Of a stretch of DNA of 64,000 bases, positions 24,150-32,377 are shown piece by piece (position 1 is the stretch's first letter; each line of letters begins with the position of its first letter). A program made the position numbers and the translations under genes. Origin of the DNA: an uncultured Actinomycetes bacterium. GTDB taxonomy: Bacteria > Actinomycetota > Actinomycetes > Nanopelagicales > Nanopelagicaceae. Under the pieces are notes generated by a model. It worked only from the letters and a program-made list of their open reading frames with translations. It had not been told where the DNA came from and searched no databases. The stretch covers positions 1-64,000 of the forward strand of contig CAIJOY010000007.1 of assembly GCA_903822425.1 (NCBI GenBank), given 5' to 3'.

Positions 24150-24195
24150 GATCGCCTCGCCACTTGAGAAATCAATGGCGAGGCGATCTTTTCTT
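24150..24195 (+). terminator. Intrinsic terminator after the first secreted-protein gene
   Basis: GATCGCCTCGCCA...TGGCGAGGCGATC 13-bp stem followed by TTTTCTTTC. Confidence 0.85.
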
Positions 24196-24214
24196 TCATC
24201 AGGAAGGCCATTAA

Positions 24215-25834
24215 ATGAAGTTGCGCAAGGCACTGCTTTTGTTGGCGCTATTTCCGATTCTTCTCACTGGTTTTTCTTCGGCATCGGCCACCGAAGTCCC
24301 ATCAAATAAGTATTTGTGGCCCCCTGTGTGGAATGGGAAAACTGATGTCAGCGCTCAACCAATCACACATTATGCCTTCGAAATTGTTGATACTTTTAAC
24401 TCGGGCAGTACTGACTGGAGCTTTATTCGCGTAGCAACTCCTGGACCCCAGCCACTGTGTTCTAGCTTAAATGATTCCTATTGTGTGCCACTTGCAGAGA
24501 AATATGGTTGGTGGATTATTCGTGTTCTCCCAGCCTGCAAGAGTGCAACGGATCTGAGTGATTGCATCGAGGGGTTGAGCATTGCATCGGCTGATGGACA
24601 GAAACGAGAACTTCGATTCCTCAAAACTTTGGAAAAATCTGGGATTACTGCTGACCCTGTGCGTGGACTAGGAGAAGGTTCTGGAAGTAGTTTGTGGGTA
24701 GAAAAAGGTTCTGACGATTCCACTGGTTACATGGTCACCGTTAGCGGTGATGCTGGCGGAAGTTTTTCTAGTAGTTCATTTCCACTCCAGAACTTTGCAG
24801 CTACCGTCGTGCCGTATAAGAAATATTTAGGTGACTTTAAAGCTCTCCATTGGAGTATCAATGACACTACTCACCAGGGACAGGGATCATCAACGAACGC
24901 TCCCTTGGATTGCATCTGGACTGATACGGGTGAGTGTGGAGTAACTTCTGAATTTCCAGAAGATTCGAGAATTAGTTTAAGAGTGCATCTTCCCGCTTCG
25001 ATGACGGGCTGGCTCATCGGGCGACTAAAAACACCCAACATTAATGTCGAAGAGATCTCTCCTTCAATGGGAGAGAAAATTGGTGTGAATCGTGTGACCG
25101 TAGATGCTCTGCCAGTTAATTTACCAATGGTAGCCGCTGCTGCTCCAGTCAATGAAGCAACCCCGTTAGTTCTTGGCCTCTGGAAAGACAATATTTGCCC
25201 TGAATGCGAGCATGGGATTTGGGGTGTTAACGTTGCAAGCAGTAATCCAAATGCCTTTGATATGTTAAAAATATTTGATAAATGGATTGGTAACAAGGCA
25301 CTCCTGTCGGTACCGACGTGGTCGGTTTCTAGCTTGATTGGATCAACTCAAGAGTTAGTAGGGTGCAACAAAGTTTCAAGAAAATTGCAAGGATTAGTGA
25401 CCACTAATGCCACCGCCTATGAAGGCAAACCTCCAACTTTTGATGGAACTTCTTTAAATTACAAACTGGCAGGAGTTCATTACGCAGCAGATGGCACCGT
25501 TTTCCAAGGTTCCTATGATTTACTGCTAAGTTCTGATGCAGCTCGTTGTTTATACAAATTTACAAACGCTCCTATTCAAGCGGTGGTTTCTGTGACTTCC
25601 TCCGATGGAGAAACCCGTGCCTCCACCTCGGTGTTGAGTGAAAAGGATGGTTGGCTCCATCTTGCTGCTTATGGTTTTACTTTCTCAACCCCCACGATCA
25701 AGATTCAATTGACTCAAAGTAAGGCAACGCCCGTAATCGCCAAGAGAACCACAATTACCTGCGTTAAAGGTAAAGTAAGCAAGTCGATTACGGCGATAAA
25801 GCCGACCTGTCCTTCTGGGTACAAGAAGAAGTAA
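24215..25834 (+). CDS. Secreted protein, unknown function, C-terminus ...TITCVKGKVSKSITAIKPTCPSGYKKK
   Basis: Signal peptide MKLRKALLLLALFPILLTGFSSASA; C-terminal region homologous to that of 21885..24116. Confidence 0.8.
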   Translation: MKLRKALLLLALFPILLTGFSSASATEVPSNKYLWPPVWNGKTDVSAQPITHYAFEIVDTFNSGSTDWSFIRVATPGPQPLCSSLNDSYCVPLAEKYGWWIIRVLPACKSATDLSDCIEGLSIASADGQKRELRFLKTLEKSGITADPVRGLGEGSGSSLWVEKGSDDSTGYMVTVSGDAGGSFSSSSFPLQNFAATVVPYKKYLGDFKALHWSINDTTHQGQGSSTNAPLDCIWTDTGECGVTSEFPEDSRISLRVHLPASMTGWLIGRLKTPNINVEEISPSMGEKIGVNRVTVDALPVNLPMVAAAAPVNEATPLVLGLWKDNICPECEHGIWGVNVASSNPNAFDMLKIFDKWIGNKALLSVPTWSVSSLIGSTQELVGCNKVSRKLQGLVTTNATAYEGKPPTFDGTSLNYKLAGVHYAADGTVFQGSYDLLLSSDAARCLYKFTNAPIQAVVSVTSSDGETRASTSVLSEKDGWLHLAAYGFTFSTPTIKIQLTQSKATPVIAKRTTITCVKGKVSKSITAIKPTCPSGYKKK

Positions 25835-25843
25835 GGAGTTGAG

Positions 25844-26824
25844 ATGATTCGAGCTTTTATTAGCCGGCGCAAATTCATTGTGAGCTTTGCTGCGATCTTT
25901 CTTGCTTACCTAGCAGTAGTTGTCTTGATTTCACAAACAAATACAGGCGCAGCAGATTCGATCGATACAGCGCTTCAAACTGCTGTCGGTGATGAACGTA
26001 TGGATGTCTTAATCCAAATCACCGAAGTTGATCCGCTCAAAGGGACGGCACTAGCGCGTATTTTGCCATGGCCAAATTCAGAAAATCTTGGGTATAAATA
26101 CAAGAGCGGTTGGCTTCCAAGAAAAGATATTACTTTCCATGTGGATTCCATTATTGGATCAAGTCCTACAGGCAACAACTTGTATCAATTTGCGAAGGGA
26201 GATCCAGTAGGCGGATTTGATGTTCAAATTGATGAGCAACCAGGAGATTCAAGCCATTCCAATGTTTCGTGGTATCCAATGGATGAATACGCATTTGAAG
26301 TTCCCGTCACTGGTACTTATGTTGATAATAAAGGCAAAGTTCAAGATATGGCAGTTTTGCCTTTGGATTACACAAAGGGAAGCGATACTTTTGATATCCA
26401 TATGACCCATGGATTCTGGAGTGATCCCAACAGAATTGTTTCCATGTCTGATGCGACTTCCGTTCACGATGCTGCAGATGAAATGAAACATGGATTTTCT
26501 TCTTCTGTCTTTACAGCGCATCGTTCAAATTCAACAAAGTTACTTGTAATTATCATTTTGCTATTAATGCTAACTGCCCTTGCTTCTGTGAGCATCATGG
26601 CTTATATGGTTGTTCATGGAATTCGACCACCTACGCTTTCAGCTCTTATTTGGAGTGCGGCACTAACTTTTTCTTTGATTTCTCTTCGTGATCTCTTACC
26701 GGGCAAACCACCCGTGGGGATCTTTATCGATAAACTTGTCTATTTCCCGGCGCTGATTACGACTCTTTCTTGCTCACTGTGGATCTTGCTTATTTGGTCA
26801 ACCCGCGAGGATTTCGAAAGCTAA
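25844..26824 (+). CDS. DUF4436-like membrane protein
   Basis: N-terminal TM, extracytoplasmic region with WYPMDEYAFEVPV, C-terminal TM helices with RDLLPGKPPVGIFIDKLVYFP. Confidence 0.6.
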   Translation: MIRAFISRRKFIVSFAAIFLAYLAVVVLISQTNTGAADSIDTALQTAVGDERMDVLIQITEVDPLKGTALARILPWPNSENLGYKYKSGWLPRKDITFHVDSIIGSSPTGNNLYQFAKGDPVGGFDVQIDEQPGDSSHSNVSWYPMDEYAFEVPVTGTYVDNKGKVQDMAVLPLDYTKGSDTFDIHMTHGFWSDPNRIVSMSDATSVHDAADEMKHGFSSSVFTAHRSNSTKLLVIIILLLMLTALASVSIMAYMVVHGIRPPTLSALIWSAALTFSLISLRDLLPGKPPVGIFIDKLVYFPALITTLSCSLWILLIWSTREDFES

Positions 26825-26845
26825 GGCTTCCGATAAGGTAGCGCT

Positions 26846-27778
26846 GTGAGCAAAACAGTTCCGGCATTTATCGATCTACAAGTCAATGGGCACGGCGGAA
26901 TCGATATTTTGTCGATCACTTCGACAGATGAACTGCGCTCTGTGGGCCGCTCTCTTTGGTCTCAAGGAGTGCAGGCCTACCTGCCTACATTGATCACTGG
27001 CCCATTGGATCGAAGCGTTGAAGTGATGAAATTAATTGAGCAGGTGCGTAGATCACCGCGCGAGGATGAAGCAGAAATTATTGGCATTCATCTAGAGGGA
27101 CCGTTTCTTTCACCAGAAAAACCAGGGACACATCCTCTGAATTTCCTACGGCTTCCAACGCGAGAGCTGATCGGTGCTTATTTGGCAGCTGGCACAGTCA
27201 CGATGGTCACGCTTGCACCAGAACTTCCTGGCGCTTTGGAAGCTATTGAATTTCTTACGCAGATGGGAGTGATTGTTTCATTGGGACATTCCAATGCAAC
27301 TGCAGCACAAGCACATGCTGGTTTTGATGCTGGCGCTCGGTGCGTGACACATATCTGGAATGCCATGAACAAAGATCGCCAAGCTGGCGTTGCAGCTGCA
27401 GCCCTTGAGCGAGAAGAGATTTACATCATGATGATCATTGATGGCCAACATCTTGATGATGATCTTGTGAAATACACGATCGATAAAGCACCGCAGCGCT
27501 TTATCGTCACTAATGATGCAATCGTTGCTGCAGGCCTTGGAGATGGAAGTTTCCCTTTTGGAACATTTGAAATAAACGTCAAAGATGGCCGGGCCACCAG
27601 AGCAGATGGAACCCTCTCGGGGGGAGTGGGATCCCTGAAGGATTCCTTGGCAAGGATGTTGGCCTTAGGGGTGGATTTTGATAGCGCCCTTGCCAGCATT
27701 ACTTCTCGTCCCGGCGAACTCATTGGCCGGCCAGAACTTGGCCAATTGAGCCTAGGTATCCGAACGACAGTGGTGTAA
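26846..27778 (+). CDS. nagA: N-acetylglucosamine-6-phosphate deacetylase, short form (GTG start)
   Basis: HLEGPFLSPEKPGTHP, LGHSNATAAQAHAGFDAGARCVTHIWNAMN, IIDGQHLDDDLV, VTNDAIVAAGLGDG; 310 aa. Confidence 0.85.
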   Translation: MSKTVPAFIDLQVNGHGGIDILSITSTDELRSVGRSLWSQGVQAYLPTLITGPLDRSVEVMKLIEQVRRSPREDEAEIIGIHLEGPFLSPEKPGTHPLNFLRLPTRELIGAYLAAGTVTMVTLAPELPGALEAIEFLTQMGVIVSLGHSNATAAQAHAGFDAGARCVTHIWNAMNKDRQAGVAAAALEREEIYIMMIIDGQHLDDDLVKYTIDKAPQRFIVTNDAIVAAGLGDGSFPFGTFEINVKDGRATRADGTLSGGVGSLKDSLARMLALGVDFDSALASITSRPGELIGRPELGQLSLGIRTTVV

Positions 27779-27882
27779 GTCTCAGCTGATTGAGGCGATT
27801 TCCCTTATACCCACGCTTGGCTTTAGAATCACCTTTCGCCTCGCAAGGGGCTATCCATTCGTCATAGAAAAGTAGGTATCGC

Positions 27883-28104
27883 TTGGCCAAGAAAGATGGT
27901 GCTATCGAAATCGAAGGCACTGTTGCCGAAGCTCTACCTAATGCGATGTTTCGCGTGGAGTTAACAAACGGACACAGAATTCTCGCGCACATTAGCGGGA
28001 AGATGCGGAAGAACTACATCCGTATCCTTCCAGCCGATCGCGTGATTGTAGAACTGAGTCCATATGATCTCACCCGAGGTCGGATTGTTTATCGTTACAA
28101 GTAA
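27883..28104 (+). CDS. infA: Translation initiation factor IF-1 (TTG start)
   Basis: [72 protein letters not shown]. Confidence 0.97.
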   Translation: MAKKDGAIEIEGTVAEALPNAMFRVELTNGHRILAHISGKMRKNYIRILPADRVIVELSPYDLTRGRIVYRYK

Positions 28105-28154
28105 AACTTGTTGCAGTAAATAATTTTGATGTAGTGCATGAAGGAGGGCAGCTC

Positions 28155-28268
28155 ATGAAGGTCAAGCCAAGCGTGAAGAAGATTTGCGATAAGTGCAAAG
28201 TTATTCGTCGCAGAGGTCGCGTCATGGTGATCTGCGACAACCTCCGACACAAGCAACGTCAGGGATAA
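28155..28268 (+). CDS. rpmJ: 50S ribosomal protein L36 (below the ORF-track length cutoff)
   Basis: Translated by hand: [37 protein letters not shown], 37 aa, zinc-ribbon form; AGGAGGG upstream. Confidence 0.96.
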   Translation: MKVKPSVKKICDKCKVIRRRGRVMVICDNLRHKQRQG

Positions 28269-28285
28269 GTAGAACCTAGTAATAC

Positions 28286-28429
28286 CTTGAATTTCTGAAA
28301 AGAAATCCAAGTGAACGGTAAGCGCGTGGCGCGACTGTTTCTTTAGTTGAAAAACTAAAGGTGCAGACCCTTGGTCCGACAGGCTAAGGCCCATCATTAG
28401 ATGGGAAGCGTTGCGAAGGACCTGTCGGA
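28286..28429 (+). promoter_or_regulatory. Structured leader between rpmJ and rpsM (candidate r-protein leader RNA)
   Basis: Three hairpins read directly: 28286-28311, 28341-28360 (8 bp, GAAA loop), and 28375-28383/28421-28429 (9 bp) enclosing CCCAT/ATGGG. Confidence 0.5.
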
Positions 28430-28448
28430 TTAATGAATGGTTGAAAAC

Positions 28449-28826
28449 ATGGCACGTCTTGTTGGTGTCGATCTACCGCGCGAAAAGCGTGTAGAGGTCG
28501 CACTTACCTATATCTTCGGAATGGGTCTTACCCGTTCTCAAAAAACATTAGCGGCAACTGGCATTAGTCCAGACACGCGCGTCAAAGACCTTCAAGAGCC
28601 AGAACTCGCAAAACTTCGCGAGTTCATTGAAGCTAACTTCAAGATCGAAGGCGATTTGCGACGTGAAGTCGCCGCCGATATTCGACGCAAAGTCGAAATT
28701 CAAAGTTACCAAGGAATTCGTCACCGTAAGGGACTTCCTGTTCGCGGTCAACGCACACACACCAACGCGCGTACGCGTAAGGGTCCTCGTAAAGCAATTG
28801 CTGGTAAGAAGAAGGTGACTAAGTAA
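28449..28826 (+). CDS. rpsM: 30S ribosomal protein S13
   Basis: [46 protein letters not shown]-like C-terminus; start at ATG 28449. Confidence 0.97.
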   Translation: MARLVGVDLPREKRVEVALTYIFGMGLTRSQKTLAATGISPDTRVKDLQEPELAKLREFIEANFKIEGDLRREVAADIRRKVEIQSYQGIRHRKGLPVRGQRTHTNARTRKGPRKAIAGKKKVTK

Positions 28827-29257
28827 TGGCCGCTCCTAAAGCAAAGACCGCAGCAACTACAAAGGCTGCTGGCAAAGGAAAAGTTAAACTCCGCAAGAAG
28901 GAGAAGAAGAATGTTGCTGTTGGACAGGCTCACATCAAGAGCACCTTCAACAACACCATTATTTCTATCACCGATCCTACGGGCGCCGTTATTTCGTGGT
29001 CATCTTCAGGCCAAGTTGGCTTTAAAGGTTCGCGTAAATCAACTCCATTTGCTGCCCAACTTGCTGCTGAATCTGCAGCACGTCGTGCGCAAGAGCACGG
29101 CTTGAAAAAAGTTGATGTTTTCGTCAAAGGTCCAGGATCTGGACGCGAGACTGCAATTCGTTCGCTACAAGCAGCCGGTTTGGAAGTTGGTGCCATCTCT
29201 GATGTCACACCAGCTCCCCACAACGGATGTCGTCCACCGAAACCACGTCGAGTTTAA
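28826..29257 (+). CDS. rpsK: 30S ribosomal protein S11
   Basis: [44 protein letters not shown]. Confidence 0.98.
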   Translation: MAAPKAKTAATTKAAGKGKVKLRKKEKKNVAVGQAHIKSTFNNTIISITDPTGAVISWSSSGQVGFKGSRKSTPFAAQLAAESAARRAQEHGLKKVDVFVKGPGSGRETAIRSLQAAGLEVGAISDVTPAPHNGCRPPKPRRV

Positions 29258-29273
29258 GGAAGGAAGAGAATAA

Positions 29274-29900
29274 ATGGCTCGTTATACCGGAGCAGATTGC
29301 AAGCGCTGCCGTCGCGAAAAAGTAAAGCTCTTTCTTAAGGGCTCTAAGTGCGATGGACCAAAATGTCCGATCGAATCTCGTCCATATCCACCAGGACAAC
29401 ACGGCCGTGGCCGTTCCAAGGAATCTGAGTACCTATTGCAGATGCGCGAAAAACAAAAGTGCGCTCGCATTTACGGTGTATTGGAAAAGCAATTCCGTGG
29501 ATACTACGAAGAAGCAAACCGTCGCCAAGGCAAGACCGGCGAAAACTTGCTCGTCATTTTGGAAACTCGCTTGGATAACGTCGTTTTCCGCGCAGGTTTC
29601 GCAAAGAGTCGCGACATGGCACGCCAACTGGTGCGTCACGGTCACTTCTTAGTTAATGGCAAGAAGGTAAACATTCCTTCTTTCCGTGTATCAGCTATGG
29701 ACATCATTGATGTCTTGCCTAAATCGCTAGATCTCACACCATTCATCGTGGCCAGCGCCGAACTTGGCGAGAAGTCAGTGCCAGCATGGATGGAAGTTGT
29801 TGGTGCACAAATGCGCATCATCATCCACGGGGTACCAGCGCGTGCGGTAATTGATACCCAAGTCCAAGAACAGCTAATCGTTGAGCTTTACTCCAAGTAA
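29274..29900 (+). CDS. rpsD: 30S ribosomal protein S4
   Basis: [61 protein letters not shown]. Confidence 0.98.
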   Translation: MARYTGADCKRCRREKVKLFLKGSKCDGPKCPIESRPYPPGQHGRGRSKESEYLLQMREKQKCARIYGVLEKQFRGYYEEANRRQGKTGENLLVILETRLDNVVFRAGFAKSRDMARQLVRHGHFLVNGKKVNIPSFRVSAMDIIDVLPKSLDLTPFIVASAELGEKSVPAWMEVVGAQMRIIIHGVPARAVIDTQVQEQLIVELYSK

Positions 29901-30005
29901 TTACCTGCAGTACTTGGATTTGTTTTAAAGAACTTAATAACTTAATAAGAGGAATCAAAGTAGGAAATCAAATAGTGGATTTCCGTGACCTATGGAGGAT
30001 CAGCA

Positions 30006-31019
30006 GTGCTAATTGCACAACGTCCAACCCTCGTTGAAGAAGTAGTCAGTGAAAACCGTTCACGGTTCATAATCGAACCGTTGGAGCCAGGTTTTGGATA
30101 CACCCTCGGCAACAGCATGCGCCGTACCTTGCTCTCCTCAATTCCAGGAGCAGCAGTTACAAGCATTCGCGTGGCAGGGGCACTGCACGAATTCACCACG
30201 CTTGAAGGCGTGAAAGAAGATCTGACAGATATCGTTCTTAATATTAAGAACTTAGTTCTGTCTTCAGATAACGATGAACCAAGCGTTATCTACATCCGTA
30301 AGAGCGGTGCTGGCGCAGTTACTGGCGCTGACATTGCAGTCCCAACTGGCGTTGAAGTTCATAACCCAGCCCTTCACCTTGCAACTCTCAACGGAAAGGC
30401 CAATCTTGAGATTGAGCTCACCGTTGAACGTGGCCGTGGATATGTGACTGCAGTTCAGAACAAGGTAACCGGTGCTGAGATCGGCCGCATTCCTGTTGAC
30501 TCAATTTACTCACCTGTCTTGAAGGTCACCTACAAGGTTGAAGCCACTCGCGTTGAACAACGCACTGACTTTGATCGCCTTGTTGTTGATGTTGAGACAA
30601 AGCCATCAATGAAGCCACGCGATGCAGTTGCATCTGCCGGTAAGACACTTGTTGAGCTCTTTGGTCTTGCACGCGAACTCAATGTTGATGCAGAAGGTAT
30701 CGAAATGGGACCTTCTGTCATGGATGCAGCACTTGCTGCAGATCTTGCTCTTCCGATCGAAGATCTTGATCTAACTGTCCGTTCGTATAACTGCTTGAAG
30801 CGCGAAGGCATTCACACAGTTGGAGAACTAGTTGGACGCAGCGAAGCTGACCTTCTGGACATCCGTAACTTTGGTTCTAAATCAATCGATGAGGTCAAAG
30901 CTAAGTTGATCTCAATGGGTATGGCCCTTAAGGACAGCCCAGTCGGATTTGATCCAACACAGCACCAGAATTACGATATTAATCTTGACGATGAATTCGT
31001 TGAGACAGAGCAGGCCTAG
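30006..31019 (+). CDS. rpoA: DNA-directed RNA polymerase subunit alpha
   Basis: [35 protein letters not shown]-terminal [24 protein letters not shown] start at 30006. Confidence 0.97.
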   Translation: MLIAQRPTLVEEVVSENRSRFIIEPLEPGFGYTLGNSMRRTLLSSIPGAAVTSIRVAGALHEFTTLEGVKEDLTDIVLNIKNLVLSSDNDEPSVIYIRKSGAGAVTGADIAVPTGVEVHNPALHLATLNGKANLEIELTVERGRGYVTAVQNKVTGAEIGRIPVDSIYSPVLKVTYKVEATRVEQRTDFDRLVVDVETKPSMKPRDAVASAGKTLVELFGLARELNVDAEGIEMGPSVMDAALAADLALPIEDLDLTVRSYNCLKREGIHTVGELVGRSEADLLDIRNFGSKSIDEVKAKLISMGMALKDSPVGFDPTQHQNYDINLDDEFVETEQA

Positions 31020-31030
31020 GAGAATACATA

Positions 31031-31525
31031 ATGCCAAAACCAAGTAAAGGTCCTCGTCTGGGCAGTGGCCCATCACACGAGCGCTTACTCCTAGGAACTC
31101 TTGCTGAACAACTCTTCCAACACGGCAAGATCACAACGACTGAAGCCAAAGCCAAACGTCTGCGTCCACTTGCTGAAAAGTTGATCACTTTTGCAAAGAA
31201 GGGTGATCTTCAGGCACGTCGCGAAGTGATGACTCGTATTTCCAATAAGAGCGTTGTTCACACACTCTTTACAGAAATAGGTCCACGTTTTGCTGAACGC
31301 AATGGTGGATACACCCGCATTACAAAGATCAATCCACGTAAGGGCGATAACGCTCCTATGGCGGTCATTGAAGTTCTCAACGATGGCGTCACTGCAAAGA
31401 AGGCGACCGTTGATGAAGCAGAGAAAGTTACAAAAAAAGCTGCAGTAAAGAAAGCTCCAGCCAAGAAGGCCGTGGCCAAGAAAGCTCCAGCTAAGAAGGC
31501 AGCAGCAAAGAAAGCTACTGCGTAA
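31031..31525 (+). CDS. rplQ: 50S ribosomal protein L17 with Lys/Ala-rich C-terminal tail
   Basis: [46 protein letters not shown]; tail [25 protein letters not shown]. Confidence 0.97.
   Translation: MPKPSKGPRLGSGPSHERLLLGTLAEQLFQHGKITTTEAKAKRLRPLAEKLITFAKKGDLQARREVMTRISNKSVVHTLFTEIGPRFAERNGGYTRITKINPRKGDNAPMAVIEVLNDGVTAKKATVDEAEKVTKKAAVKKAPAKKAVAKKAPAKKAAAKKATA
31433..31522 (+). repeat. In-frame KKAPAKKA-type repeat encoding the L17 tail
   Basis: Repeated aagaaagctcca/aagaaggc units. Confidence 0.8.
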
Positions 31526-31543
31526 CAACTCGCAATAATTACG

Positions 31544-32377
31544 ATGACAGAACCCACTCTCTTTGCCGAGAGTGGGTTTCTGCGTTTACGCCTGGATATT
31601 GCTTATGACGGAAGTAATTTTTCTGGCTGGGCTAAACAGCCACAATTGCGCACGGTGCAAGAAGTCGTTGAAGAGGCCATCAGCACCATTGCTCGGATAA
31701 AGGTAGAGACGATCGTGGCTGGGCGAACAGATGCCGGAGTTCATGCAACAGGTCAAGTAATTCATGTAGATATTCCCGAGAATTTGGATCTGGGCGACCT
31801 TGCTTATCGACTCAATCGCATCTTGGATGCAGACTTGCGCATATTGAAAGTAAGCGTTGCTCCACCTGGTTTTCATGCCAGGTTTTCAGCTCTGAGACGT
31901 CAATATTCTTACAAAATTCAAGATGCCAATCGCGTAGTTTTGCCTCTGAATCGTTTTGATATTGCCACCTGGTATCGCCCGCTTAATATGGATTTAATGA
32001 ACCAGGCCAGCGCTTTGTTGTTGGGCGAAAACAACTTTGTAGCTTTTTGTAAATTTCGAGAAGGCCAAACTACGATCCGCGATCTTCAGAAGTTTTCGTG
32101 GGTTCGTGACGAGAAAGGCTTACTCATTGCAGATATTGTGGCTGATGCTTTTTGTTATTCGATGGTAAGAAATCTAGTCGGGGCAGTTGCGTGTGTAGGT
32201 GAAGGAAAGTTTGAGCCAGGATGGGTCAAACAGGTTCTCGATAATGAGGTTCGTATCTCAGATAGCTTGGTATATCCAGCTCAAGGATTAACTCTTGAAT
32301 ACGTGGACTATCCAGCCGATAATCAATTGTTATTGCGAGCCAACGCGACCGTGCGGCGTAGGGATGATGAAAGCTGA
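31544..32377 (+). CDS. truA: tRNA pseudouridine synthase A
   Basis: LRLRLDIAYDGSNFSGWAKQP, AGRTDAGVHATGQVIH; exact start uncertain because of the overlapping hairpin. Confidence 0.93.
   Translation: MTEPTLFAESGFLRLRLDIAYDGSNFSGWAKQPQLRTVQEVVEEAISTIARIKVETIVAGRTDAGVHATGQVIHVDIPENLDLGDLAYRLNRILDADLRILKVSVAPPGFHARFSALRRQYSYKIQDANRVVLPLNRFDIATWYRPLNMDLMNQASALLLGENNFVAFCKFREGQTTIRDLQKFSWVRDEKGLLIADIVADAFCYSMVRNLVGAVACVGEGKFEPGWVKQVLDNEVRISDSLVYPAQGLTLEYVDYPADNQLLLRANATVRRRDDES
31548..31582 (+). terminator. Terminator-like hairpin overlapping the 5' end of the truA ORF
   Basis: CAGAACCCACTCTC-TTTGCC-GAGAGTGGGTTTCTG, 14 bp with a single bulge; weak U-tract. Confidence 0.65.

Noticed and set aside
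29963-29984. Small hairpin GGAAATC-AAATAGTG-GATTTCC upstream of rpoA
   Set aside because: The 7-bp AT-rich stem is too weak to claim as a regulatory element without conservation data.
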